A stretch of DNA of 64,000 nucleotides, taken from contig JAPWDM010000003.1 in NCBI GenBank assembly GCA_035578155.1, forward strand, positions 64,968,142 through 65,032,141. Reading direction: 5' to 3'. Below, in pieces: positions 12,031 to 23,450 of this stretch; the first letter of the stretch is position 1, and each line of letters begins with the position of its first letter. The notes under the pieces were generated by a model. The model saw only the letters and a program-made list of their open reading frames with translations, did not search any database and was not told the DNA's origin. Source of the stretch: Brachynemurus nebulosus. Taxonomy: Eukaryota > Arthropoda > Insecta > Neuroptera > Myrmeleontidae. The position numbers were made by a program, and so were the translations under genes.

Positions 12031-12651
12031 CATAAGTACGGATATGCAAGATGTGTTCATTAGAAATTATAAATATGATAATACTTTGCATTAAAACTTT
12101 TATACATATGAAACGAACCAACATTTCTCATTTAAAATTTTTGAAATTAACACATGTAATTTATATTTTGTAAAAGAGAAATAGATATATATGTGGTGTC
12201 TATTTAAAATGTGAGAATAATTTACCATGATTGTGTCACTTTTAACTAAATTAAATTGTTCAATTACGAGCTAGTTTTCGAGTAATTATCTCATCTTCAC
12301 GTAAAACACAATTGAACAGTTCTTTTCCGAATTATAGTCGTTATAATAGTTTTAATTGTATATAGTGTTATACAATTAAAAATAAGTAAGTGATTCTCAA
12401 AGCTGCGCAGGGGTCACAGAGACAGAAACAGTTGATTAAAAGGGGGTCAAACTCCCCCTTTTAGTACGCCTTAGTTTTTGGAGGAAATGTCAAAAATCTT
12501 TAGATTAAGCGCTAACGTCTTAAGTCTGTTTGATTTTTTGTATTTTTGGTAGTAGCTTTGAATTAAGCGGCTAAAAATGTTATAGGATATGATAGCCTGA
12601 TCCCAAAATCAAAAAAACTTGGGATATGTGGAAAATTCGATAGAAGCTTTC
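12028..12651. other. non-coding stretch
   Basis: No gene. A short hairpin (TAAAAGGGGG ... CCCCCTTTTA) lies at about 12437-12466; it is not associated with any transcript and is not called a terminator. Confidence 0.5.
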
Positions 12652-12655
12652 TTAA

Positions 12656-13385
12656 GGAGAGATTCGCCAAAAAAACATCAAAAATCCACCTTTTATTATT
12701 ATTATTTTTTTTTTTTTATGAAAATAAATATTTTATTAAAAAATTAAATATGCAACATTGTTTCTACATATCTATAAAAAAAAAAAAAAAAAAAATTAAA
12801 AATATTCAAATGAGCTGAGTATAAATGACTTCGATATAAATCGACACTGCGAGATTTTTCTACCTTGATGGTTCCTCGCGTTCTGAAATCCCCAGTGAAC
12901 GAAAATCAAAAAATCAAGAATTTTCTGAAAATATACATATATACAGCTATGGCACTAACTAGGATCTAAGAAAAAAAAAATGAAAAAATAGTGAGAAAAT
13001 AGTGAAAAAATAGCGGAACGTTTTGAGATACATGAGGAACCATGTCCAAAAACGTACTTTCGAGAAAAAAGCATTTAAGTATAAACTAAACGCAAAGTTT
13101 CGGAGCGTACTATATATGTAAATAAGCAAACTATTTCAAGATCTACTACTTTTTTCACAACGTAGTGTATTTTTATACATTGTATGTACAGTGCATATTA
13201 CCTGAGTCAGAGATATAAAAACCAATAGCGGGAGTTTAGATATAATTACACTATATCCATCTTTATTGCAAAAGTATTTTATCTTCTTAATATAATAAAA
13301 TATGTATATGTCTTACTAAAAATACATATATCTTTCCTTTTTGTTGGACTTTGATACGTCAGAAAATCTGCATCTAGTTATAAAG

Positions 13386-13419
<34 letters not shown>

Positions 13420-14257
13420 CTTATAGTAAAGTGCGTGCACTAAACTGCTCATAACTTTTTTATTTGTCATTTTTTTTTAAAATAAAATTTCAGGAGAATA
13501 TTTCTAACACCTTAAAAAACATAATTATGAAGAAAAAAACTTGAGGGACAGGTCTACCCACACTGTCAACTTCCCATTGGGTGTCCTTAAAGACTAGAGA
13601 CTACTGTAAATAAATAATTCTCTTTTCATTTCAAGCGACTCCTCCCCTGGGCCCCCGATAGAGGCTTTGCCCCTTGCACCATACCGGGGGCTTCACCTTC
13701 TGTACCTAAGGGTTGGGGCTCCACACTTATCAAACAAATGATAACATCATTTGTTCTCAAGATATACGAAACAAAATATATTTCAAAAACAGTTTCTTAT
13801 TTCGTTTTTTTTTTTGTTTATTAAATTTTATAATAATTTAACATCAAGGACGGTTCTTAGGCCATTATATAATAATGTTATGGTAAAAAATCCATATAAT
13901 CTATGTTATCTTAGTAAAGTTAATTCCGTTTTTTTATCACAAAAAACAAACCGCTAATCCGAATTTGCTGAAAACTTTATCCGGTCTTCATTTTTTGCTT
14001 ACGCGTCTAATGAAATTAGTCCGGAGTTGATATTCTCATTTGTTCTCGAGATATGTGAGACGAAAAAAAATTCACAAACGAACAAACGAACGAACTAACG
14101 AACACACACAGAGACATCACGCTAAAAACGATGGATTCGGATTCTAGTGTCCTTGAAACGTGGAGATATGTCAAAATTAGCGATTCGTAAAATCGGACCC
14201 ATTACAATAACTTCCTATGGGAAGTTAAAAATCGAATTTTTTTTAGCGTATCACCCC
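12656..14257. mobile_element. TTAA MITE, GGGGAGATTCGC family, with two nested insertions
   Basis: TTAA sites at 12652-12655 and 14258-14261 bound a copy that aligns with the 8790-9491 copy in three pieces. The alignment is broken at about 13080-13385 (insert between GCATTTA and AAGTTTTTT) and at 13540-14226. The right end resumes after the second insert with AAAAATCGAATTTTTTTTAG followed by CG, then CCCCTTAA. A poly-T run of about 25 lies at 13386-13412. Confidence 0.7.
13540..14226. mobile_element. insertion of unknown class inside the TTAA MITE
   Basis: The sequence starts CTTGAGGGACAGG, with AACTTCCCATTGGG shortly inside, and ends CCTATGGGAAGTT. The two phrases are inverted copies of each other. 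It includes a GC-rich part (GGCTTTGCCCC, GGGGGCTTCACC) and a run of (GAAC)-like units (14078-14106). Such inserts recur in arthropod genomes, but I cannot name the class. It has no coding frame; the open frame at 13751-13957 is AT-rich noise. Confidence 0.5.
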
Positions 14258-14261
14258 TTAA

Positions 14262-16747
14262 AAAAAAAAACATATTCAGTTTTTCCCTTGCAAAATATCT
14301 AAACACAAACTATTGTCTAAGGTGAAATATCTCACACTTTGATCAATCTCAATCCTTGAGCAATTTTGACGTTTATGGTGTGTTAAATAAATTATTGGGA
14401 CCTTTCCAATAGACAACCGGTATAATTTTCTGCCTGTCTAATAAAAAAAGACAGGTTAACGTTTTCCAAATGAAAGGAAATTAGAACATTTTAAACAAAA
14501 TATAACACTTGTCAACAGTTTCTCATTTTTTGATGGCAAATACATTTTAATTATTTTCGTTAAAATATTAAAACTTTTCATTTGGTTTTTTTTTATCAAA
14601 AACAGTGGCGGTGTCCAAGCTTATATTCGTTGATGGGCAATCAATTTTATTAACGCTCTACAGAAAGATATTTTTGAAACTTTTCATGGAAATTGTAAAT
14701 TAAATTAACATGTTATTTCCATGTGACATGTCCTAATCGCGGTCTGTGTGGTATTTTCATTTTATTAAAAAATAAATTTTCAGACAAATCTATATATGGA
14801 ATGAAAATGTTACCATCTATGTAATGTACCTATATACTTAGCGAACAAACTCCGAGCTAAATACTAGCTCCGCTGTTCGTCGAGTCTGAGCTATATTCGT
14901 CATTTAATTGTGGTTTTATTGATCCCGTTTTAATGTACTTTAATATAGAACGCGGTTTGATACTTACATAGAGATATTGGGCGACTATGGAAAATTGTGG
15001 GTGATACGGGGCGGCGAGGGGTGAATAGTATATATAGTACACTAATTTCTCATTACGATTTCAATGAACGAAACATATATGTATGTATAGGAACATTTAG
15101 CAGATGACTGCAAACTGACTGTTTTTCAATTTACTTATACTACTCAAAGCTACTTAATTTTATTAGTGCAAATGAAACCCATTTTGTATTTTAGTTCATT
15201 TTCGGCAAATCATTTTATAGATAATTAACCTAATAATTAAAAGTGTTAAGTTATATGGTTGAATTATTTTTTTAATTGCTTTTGTTATTTTGTGTTCAGG
15301 GGGTATTCTAGTCTAGAGGCTCGATTTTGAGGTGATTTTATGGGCGTAATAAAAAAAAAGTAAACATTTTTAGTATCCATTATTTATTGATATTTAGAAA
15401 GTCTAAAAAAGTATAACAATTAAAAAAAATACAAAATTGAAATCGGTACAGGCCGGCAAAGTGCACGGAGAGAAAATTCATAGAATAATTATTGTGCTCA
15501 GAACTACAATCGACGTGCAAAAGCAAAACATATTCAATTTTGTACGGTAAAAATATAAAAATTATAATTAATCATAGAAAATTTAAAGGATAGAATATTC
15601 TTTCCGTAATATTAGCTCCGTAAAATTTGTAAAACAGCACAGTAAAAAGTTCCATTCCCGACAAAAAAATATTTTTTAATTGTTTTTCTTACAAAAATTA
15701 CCATGCTGTCTTATAAGATATTATATATATAATATATATAATATCTATAATATTTCAAATGCTATCTGCTAATAGTAGAAAGAAAGAAAGAGAAGGTATC
15801 AACGCTGTCACATAGCCAGGCAGGCTGCAGAAGGTATCAACACAATCATGCATGAAGGTCACATAGCCAGGCTGGTGTGGCAAGTAACATAGCCAGGCTG
15901 GTGTGGTGTGATGTGCAAACAGTATTCATTAGAATGTGTTACAGGACGGTCACCGTTTTATTCATCATTTTGGTACTTCACTATATTTAGTATTAGAATA
16001 TATTGTTGCCAATCATTTTGTATGCATCGATTTTTCCTCAGTGCGTACAGCCCAAGTAACATAAGAGGGCATGGTAATTTTTCTGAAATTTTATCTACAA
16101 AAATTATATGATTTTTCTCTCAAAAAAAAGGTGAGGACTCAAAAAAAAGGTGTCTCCTGGTTGACGTGATTCCAACCCTTCTGGTGATCTGAAACATAAC
16201 ATTTTAGTTAATTCTTAATAAACAAGGATGTAGAATTAGCTGGACGTAGCCGATTTGAAAAAAATAATTTTTTTTTCAAAATGGAGTCCATTTAAACAAA
16301 AAACATTTTTTCGCCTCCTTTTTTCAACTTTGTAAATTTTTTAAAAATAGTAAAAAAAAAAATTCCAAAAACCACTACGTCGGACCAATTTTGATAGTAT
16401 TAAGATGGTCTGTACTAAATTTCAAGTAAATCGGTGCAGTAGAAGTTGAGATATCAGATCAACCGTGTCGAAAAAAGTGGTTTCGAGTAATTTATAAACC
16501 ATAATTTTGAAAATAATTCGAATCTCCGTAAATTCTTTTCTTCTATAAATTCTGTTTGCTAATTGGTTTAAAAGTGGAAGCAAAAGTATTTTAGTCCTCT
16601 GGCACTAAAATCGATATTTGATACCCTATTATGAGGGACTAAAACGTATATACATTTTAGCCACAAAATTGCAAAAACTATATTTATTTATTATAATATT
16701 TATTTTTTATTTTTGATATTTTTGTATTATTGATAATAAAAACGACT
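14262..16747. other. non-coding stretch with a short tandem array
   Basis: No gene is recognised. It contains the tandem array at 15791-15908, TA-rich palindromic text at 15720-15750, and a hairpin (CCTGTC ... GACAGG) near 14435-14455. Confidence 0.5.
15791..15908 (+). repeat. imperfect tandem repeat (CACATAGCCAGGCTGGTGTGG)
   Basis: Three runs of ACATAGCCAGGC occur. The first two are preceded by AGAAGGTATCAAC; the last two are identical through ACATAGCCAGGCTGGTGTGG. Units vary in spacing from about 24 to 52 bp, suggesting replication slippage between short GC-richer units. Confidence 0.75.
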
Positions 16748-16754
16748 GGCGGCG

Positions 16755-19660
16755 CACATACGGCAATTTCACCTATTTAGCGCGACAAAAATCAAAAAAT
16801 CATTTTCGTATTTTAACATCAATAACTATGGATTCACATTCTCCAATAACCCCTACACCCAACCCTTACACATAAACCTATTGTTTGAAGCTAATACAAT
16901 AACTGAAAGGCTCCTAGGTAGAAAGTTTTTTTTTTCTGTTGGTGTGTTTAGTTGGTTCTAATTCTTTGAACAGAATAACAGTGATATTTTTGAGAGTTGT
17001 ACGAAATATTATTTGAATTTTAATAATGGATGTTGTAGCCTCAGGTATGTACTACAGATTAATAGTATTATTTTAAATATCCTTTATATTTTAACCGCAT
17101 ATTACATTAAAAAATAAAATGATGATTTTTCTAAATTTTTTTCCATAATATACAAATTTGAATAGAGTTTTAAAAAAAGTTCCATCGAGTACCGCTTTGT
17201 TTGCTATTTCAGTTCTTTGTTTAGTATTTCAGTAAACTATAAAACAAATTTTAGCTAGCCCAATTAAGCCTTTTTTAAATTATGACCTTTTATTTATAGG
17301 GAGTCGCGATGATCCAAATCCAACCACACGGACTATTGTGAGAAAAGAACTATTTATCGTGTTAAAAAGTAAAAGATTTTTTAAATTATCGTCAAAGGAA
17401 TGTATTAAAGGATTAGTCAACTATGTTACTGACAAATTTTTTGGACAGGAACAATCAATAGATTTACAAAAAAAGTTGCAAAATATAATGAAAGTGTTTG
17501 TGTCAAAATTGTTAAAGAAATGGAAAGAATCAAAACGGATATACGATAGGTTTTTAAAAATTAATGAAAAATGGCTTCAAGGTCATATTACTCTTCCTAC
17601 TAACCCACTTAATACGACACCCAGATCATATCGTCCAAAAGGAAGACCAAAAAATATATTTGGAGGTAGTTCTAAGAGAACTATGCTAAGAAGAATTAAA
17701 TCGTTAGCTTCCGAAAAAACACCTGAGGAACTGTGTTTTGCTGCTGAATCCAGTTTGGCAAGAAGTGGGAAAAGAACAGCTGCTCATGTAGTCAATATGG
17801 CTCTTACGACTACTCCGAAAAGATTAAAAAAAATGAAAATAATCCATGACACATCTACACTCACAACAATTACGAAGTACACTGCTGAGGAAGCTCTAGC
17901 CATGATTGTAGATCTTGGTTTAGGAAAAGAAGACTATGTAACGTTGCAAAGAGGCGCTAAGTGTAGAGGAGCTAATATTTATCCTGCTTACAATGTGATT
18001 GCCGAAACAAAAAAGCTGTGTTACCCTTCGAATATTATAATAACTGAGACAAGAGCCAAGGTTCCGTTACAAGATCTTTTGGATTTAACTGTGCAACGCT
18101 TAGTGCAGGTACAGTTTGAGGTTATAAAAGAACATGTTTCTCAAGACGCAGAGATTGAAATTATATACAAATGGGGGTTTGATGGCAGCGGAGGACATAG
18201 CATATACAAACAAAATTTTCGTAATCACATACAGTACGGAGATGCCAACATATTATTGTGCACTATTGTGGTACTAGAAATGCTTGTTTTTAGTGGCGCA
18301 GAAAAGAAGATTTTATGGAAAAATATTAGCCCGTCCTCCACCAAACATTGCCGACCTATTGAGTTTCAGTTAAGAAAAGAAACAAATGAAGCCACAAAGG
18401 ATATTTATAACACGACACAAAGGGAGATAGCTGAACTTCGGCCAACTAAAGTGTTTTTGTCTGGCCGTGAATTAAATATAAAACATAAGCTTGTCTGCAC
18501 CATGATGAATGGGAAAACATGTAATGTCTTAACAGACACTGCATCATCACAGAGATGTAATGTTTGCAAAGCTTCGCCTAAAGAAATGAACAATTTGCAG
18601 ATAATTCTAGAAAAGCCTTGTGATACTTCAACATACAAGTTTGGATTTCCCATCTTACATGCATATATAAGATGCTTTGAATATTTACTTCATATTGCAT
18701 ACAAGCTTGATATAAAGCAATGGCAAGCCAGGGGAAAAGAAACACAGGAAAAAATTAAAACTAGGAAGAATAAGATAGTTTCGGCTTTTTACGAAGAAAT
18801 GGGGCTGGTTATTGATCAGCCGAAACAAGGTGGAGGCAACTCAAATGATGGCAACACAGCCAGAAAATTCTTTGAAAATTCCGCGATTGTATCAAGAATT
18901 ACTGGTCTTGATGAAATTTTAATACAAAGATTCGCCAACATTTTAAGCACATTATCGAGCTGCCATGCCATCAATTCACTAAAATTTAAAAAATATTGTA
19001 CAGAGACAGCAGAGATGTGCATCGAATTATATGGTTGGTATAACATGACTGCCTCTGTTCACAAAATATTAATTCATGGAAGCGACATTATTGAAACATT
19101 GCCGTTACCAATCGGACAGCTTTCAGAAGATGTTTTGGAAGCGAGGCAGAAGGATTATAAGTATATTAGACTTTTTCATTCAAGAAAGACATCTAGAGTG
19201 GAAACAAATACTGACATCTTTCACTGGATGCTAATCTCGTCAGATCCAGTAATATCCGCAAAAAGAAAACCCATGAAGAAAAAAAGCAAACCGTTCAAGA
19301 AGGAAGTGCTAGAAATGTTAGAGGTTCCAGACTTAGTTAGATTTTCTGAAGACACTGACATCAGTGATACCAGTGATACTCAATCAGATGATGACGAAGA
19401 CTAATAAAATATTTATATAACCTTACATACCTTACTACAGTACATTTTGTTTTATTAAATTTTAATTATCTATTTTTTGTCTTGTTTTTTTGCTCCCATT
19501 GAACCGAAAACTTAGTAATTAAATAAATTAGGGCAAAATATCACAATAATGTTTTAAAGTATGTTTTTTTATAATAATTAGTAAGAAAAACAATAAGATT
19601 TTTTTCATACTAAAATAAAATTATTTTTGTCGCGCTAAATAGGTGAAATTGCCGTATGTG
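16755..19660 (+). mobile_element. complete Transib DNA transposon
   Basis: Terminal inverted repeats of 38 bp are identical at 16755-16792 and 19623-19660; each starts CACATACGGCAATTTCACCT. A CAC start is shared with Transib ends and with V(D)J recombination signal heptamers. The element is 2906 bp and carries one spliced transposase gene and little else. The left flank CGGCG (16750-16754) fits the GC-rich 5-bp target preference of Transib (CGNCG). The right flank is GGCGG, so a clean 5-bp duplication directly at both ends is not seen. Perfect ends plus an unbroken reading frame imply a recent insertion. Confidence 0.9.
17026..19404 (+). CDS. Transib (RAG1-like) transposase, two exons
   Basis: Exon 1 is 17026-17044 (ATG; peptide MDVVASG split at its Gly), intron 17045-17299 (GTATGT...TTATAG), exon 2 17300-19404. 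The product has 707 residues. This start is chosen because it restores an ATG; exon 2 alone has none near its beginning. Core motifs run in the RAG1/Transib order: YKWGFDGSGGHSIYKQ with catalytic Asp301; MMNGK with Asn410 where an Asp is expected; zinc pair C426-x2-C429 (QRCNVCKASPKEMN); HKILIH with zinc ligands H594 and H599; and LPIGQLSEDVLEARQK with catalytic Glu620. An acidic Ser/Asp tail ends the protein. The enzyme would cut and paste the element by hairpin-type DDE chemistry in the nucleus. No internal stop or frameshift is seen. An AATAAA overlaps the stop codon. Family assignment is firm; activity is doubtful because of Asn410. Confidence 0.9.
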
Positions 19661-19665
19661 GGCGG

Positions 19666-20379
19666 TTCAAATATTAAAATTTCGGTTGAAAAAATTGAAA
19701 TTCATATCTCGAAATACTGTACCCATTAAATTTTATTCAATGTGAACGGTATCTAGCGACAATAAAAGAAAGTTAGAAAGCACAAGAAATACAAATGATA
19801 CAAATAGTACAAATGGCTTTATGTTTGGTAAAAAAAAAAATAATGAAATTGATAAATAATACATAAATACATGTCGCAAGAAGCTAAAGATAGTAGGTAC
19901 TCTTTCTTGAAGAATAATTTTAGATATTATGTACGTATTCGTATACAGGATACATCAAATGTTCCAGTTTTAAAAAAAAAAAAAATTGGATAAGAATTAG
20001 ATGTCAAAAATTTCATAGAATGGGGCAAATTCGGTATTCTAAGCTTGGAACCAAAATTTTTTATGATTCGGTCGCCTAGAATACTTCTCCATGATGGAAC
20101 GGCGCAAGTATTTGCGGTTGGGGTGATTCTGTTACCATTTATCTTCAAAATGGTTTAACCAATTCTGATGCAATTTTTTTATTTCAAAGCTGATGATGAT
20201 TTCAGGATGGTTAAGAGGTAGGATTGGTGAGAATTTATTGTCAAAGGATCTTCAAGATGAAAATAATATTAAAAAATTTTAAAACTCATTTTAGAGGCTA
20301 GTTTTAATAGCTGGATTGTTTTTAATCAGGTTTGATGGGCATGAGTTTTTTGGTTGGAAAGAATTTAAACATTTCTGAG
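19666..20379. other. non-coding stretch
   Basis: No recognisable feature. The minus-strand open frame at 19927-20148 has no family motifs. Confidence 0.5.
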
Positions 20380-20533
20380 TGTTTTATCGTTTATTAATAG
20401 ATTTGAGCGTTACTTTATGGTATTCCATATTTGTAAATAATAAACAAATACTTTACTTTGCAAAATACCACGTTTATTTACGTTTATAAACGTGGTATTT
20501 TGCAAAGTAAAGTATTTGTTTTATCGTTTATTA
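20380..20533. repeat. perfect 36-bp hairpin flanked by a 17-bp direct repeat
   Basis: Arm 20442-20477 is the exact reverse complement of arm 20486-20521 (the left arm starts AAACAAATACTTTACTTTGC); the loop is 8 nt. The 17-mer TGTTTTATCGTTTATTA occurs at 20380-20396 and again at 20517-20533, overlapping the right arm. No internal promoter or coding content. Inverted duplication by template switching explains both repeats. Confidence 0.9.
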
Positions 20534-20550
20534 CGTTTACTTATCATATA

Positions 20551-20912
20551 CAGTAGACTCTCGTTAATTCAAACCTGCGACAATTCGAAACTCTCTAAAA
20601 TTCAAAGGTATCATGAGTTCTCTACAAAATTTCTTTATATTTCGAATTAAAACAATATATTTTTATACACTTGGTAATTCGAGCGAAAAAATCATTGCTA
20701 CGTAACAAAACGACGCGTTAATTCGAACTTATCGGCGTCAAACACTGGACAATTCAAAGTTGCCGAGAGAAAGAGACAGAAAGATTGTAAGTACATTTTG
20801 AGACAAGTTCAACTTCATCAAAATCAAAAATTGTTAGCTGCGATAATTCGAACCTCTATAATTCGTAATATTCTAAGAGTCCCTCGAGTTTCGAATTACC
20901 GAGAGTCGATTG
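20551..20912. mobile_element. TA-flanked Tigger/pogo-like MITE
   Basis: The left end after TA (20549-20550) is CAGTAGACTCTCGTTAATTC. The right end, read on the minus strand after TA (20914-20913), is CAATCGACTCTCGGTAATTC. CAGT...ACTCTCG..AATTCGAA ends are characteristic of pogo/Tigger-type elements. The 362-bp interior repeats the phrase AATTCGAA several times and has no transposase frame. Confidence 0.8.
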
Positions 20913-20993
20913 TAGTTATAATCCCAGTGGTTACTATGGAAACGATTATGGATTTCTCACTCAAACTGAATGAAAATATTCGATTTTTAACTA

Positions 20994-21931
20994 GGGTGAA
21001 TGCGGGAGAGATGCCGCACATTTTGAAAACACTTGATAATTTTTAGAGTATGCATTCAATTGAATTGAAATTTGGTACACAATAAATGTAAACATTGTTC
21101 TTTAAAATTATTTATAAATAATTTTAAATTTTGAGTCATAAAGGATTTATAATTAACATTTTTGTAGAGCCTGCAAAGCGACATCTCTCTCACACCTATG
21201 GGAGAGATGCCGCATCAAAGAAGGTGAGACGCCGCATAGTTCATATTAAAAATTTTGTATTCTACACACATCTCCCTACATGATGCATGCCATATGTAGC
21301 CATTTTTGGCACTTTATACATCTTAACCAGTCAACTTTTTTTTTTTTTTTATCTGAGTACTTTTCAAAACTTTCAATATACACACAATCATCATTATTTT
21401 CGTTATCTTCACTAATATGAGAGGTTTTCCTGATCCAATTAATCGATCTTTTATATTTACGTGGCATAATTTACAGTCCAAAAAAAAATTGCATAATTAA
21501 GGTGTAAGTCTATGTTTTTAACATGTAATATGATGCGGCATCTATACCAATTTCAAATGCGGCATCTCTGCTTTTTGTTGGGATAGATGCCGCATGTTGC
21601 TATAGCAAGTATAGTGCGGAATTCTAACCTAAAATTTTATACAGTACTTTTAAAATATACCTAAATTAATAACAAAACTCATTTTCATTAAAACAATGAA
21701 ATATACATTCTTAAATACTAATGAATTAAATGCTTCATAAAATATTATGTTAAACAACTTAATTTTCAATAATGAAAAGTTTGATGATTACTAAACTGAT
21801 GGACAAATCATAAATGTTACCATATACAGCTTAAATAAGTAACTTACTTTAAACATATAATCGATTAATAGCGCTATCTATCAATCAACGGACGAACTAT
21901 GGCTACAGCGGCATCTCTCCCGCACTTACCC
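20994..21931 (-). mobile_element. TA-flanked pogo-like MITE, copy 1 of an inverted pair
   Basis: TA sites lie at 20992-20993 and 21932-21933. The left terminal repeat is GGGTGAATGCGGGAGAGATG, ending CCGC; the right one, on the minus strand, is GGGTAAGTGCGGGAGAGATG, ending CCGC. The core GCGGGAGAGATGCCGC is repeated internally (near 21199, 21225, 21535, 21560 and 21585). It carries a minus-strand transposase remnant and is homologous, in inverted orientation, to 22536-23448. Confidence 0.85.
21276..21467 (-). pseudogene. pogo-like transposase: N-terminus joined to PHD finger half
   Basis: The frame starts MPRKYKRSINWIRK, the typical opening of pogo/CENP-B-like transposases just before their helix-turn-helix. 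It passes through an acidic Asp/Asn stretch and ends DWLRCIKCQKWLHMAC, the second half of a C-terminal PHD-type finger (C-x2-C...W.H..C). The whole catalytic region and most of the DNA-binding domain are missing. The homologous stretch in copy 2 (22980-23165, plus strand) has lost the start codon. Confidence 0.65.
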
Positions 21932-22535
21932 TACTTTAAGAGGAACTTGGAGTGATTCGTAGCTCTTCTGGAACGTTTAACGCACGCTGTATGTTTATGA
22001 TTGAATATAACAAGTTTTATGTTGGATACATTAACACTAATCACCCCTTAATTTACCCCTCCTCCTCCCCTCACCAACAATCAACTTTGTTACGTCGGAA
22101 AAAAATTTCCCTCTCAAAATAATATATATTAGAACTGGATGTGTGGAGGTTATACAGAACGTCGGCAATGCCTATGTATGTATAAGGGACGAGTGAGTCA
22201 TCGTGAGATGGGGGACGAAAATTGGGAACAGGAGGGGGATGAAATTCGCGTTACTCAACGTCGTTGCTCGTTTGATGCTTGTTATGTTGACATGTTTGGA
22301 ATTTGAAATGATCTATTCCCTATTATCGCCGCCAAAATCATTTTTGTAAACGTTGTATGAATATATTTCGTTACTTTTTTTTTTACTTTCGTATTTCTCG
22401 TTTTGTAACTAGCCGAATGATCGGGTGGTGTGCAAAGACGCAATGCTAATACAGAGTATAGACGAGTATTTTTTGTACAACGGATGTTCTGCCACAGGAA
22501 TACCTATTACTTCGATATGCTTGCGATGGGTAATA

Positions 22536-23448
22536 GAGTAAGTGCGGGAGAGATGCGACAGTAGCCATAGTTGGTCCGTTGATTGATAGATTGCGCTATT
22601 AATGGATTATATGTTTAAAATAAGTTACTTATTTAAGCTGTATATGGTAACATTTATGATTAGTCCATCAGTTTAGTAATTATCCAACTTTTTATTATTG
22701 AAAAGTACGTTTTTTAACATAATATTTTATCAAGCATTTAATTCATTAGAATTTAGGAATGTATATTTCATTTTTTTAATGAAAATGAATTTTGTTATTA
22801 ATTTAGGTACATTTTAAAAGTACTGTATAAAATTTTAAGTTAGAATTCCGCACTATGCTTGCTATAACAACATGCGGCATCTATCCTAACAAAAAGGAGA
22901 GATGCCGCATCATATTACATGTTAAAAACATATACTTATACACCTTAATTATGCAATTTTTTTTTTAGACTGTAAATTATGCCCCGTTAATAAATAAAAG
23001 ATCCATTAATGGATCAGGAAGAGCCCTCATATTTGTGAAGATAACGAAAATAATGATGATTGCCTGCGTATTGAATGTTTTGAAAAGTACTCAGAAACAA
23101 AAAAAAGAAGACTGGTTAAGATGTATAAAGTGCCAAAAATGGTTACATATGGCATACATCATGTATGGAGATGTGTGTAATATACAAAATTTTTAATATG
23201 AACTATGCGCCGTCTCTCCTTCTTTGATGCGACATCTCACCCATAGATGTGGAAGAGACGCCGCTTTGCCGGCTCTACAAAAATGTTAATTATGAATCCT
23301 TTATGAATCAAAATTTAAAGTTATGTATAAATAATTTTAAAGAACAATGCTTACATTTATTGTGTACCAAATTTCAAATCAATTAAATGCATTCTTTAAG
23401 AATTATTAAGTATTTTCAAAATGTGCGGCATCTCTCCCGCATTCACCC
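22536..23448 (+). mobile_element. TA-flanked pogo-like MITE, copy 2 (inverted)
   Basis: The left end after TA (22534-22535) reads GAGTAAGTGCGGGAGAGATG. The right end, on the minus strand, gives GGGTGAATGCGGGAGAGATG; the flanking dinucleotide there has decayed to AA. The interior aligns with the reverse complement of copy 1 throughout. It keeps the remnant WLRCIKCQKWLHMA (about 23115-23160) after frame damage upstream. Confidence 0.85.
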
Positions 23449-23450
23449 AA

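Noticed and set aside
12437..12466. Hairpin with T run as a terminator
   Set aside because: Bacterial-type terminators do not apply to this eukaryotic sequence.
18405..19046. Minus-strand open frames opposite the Transib transposase
   Set aside because: Antisense shadows of the conserved transposase frame.
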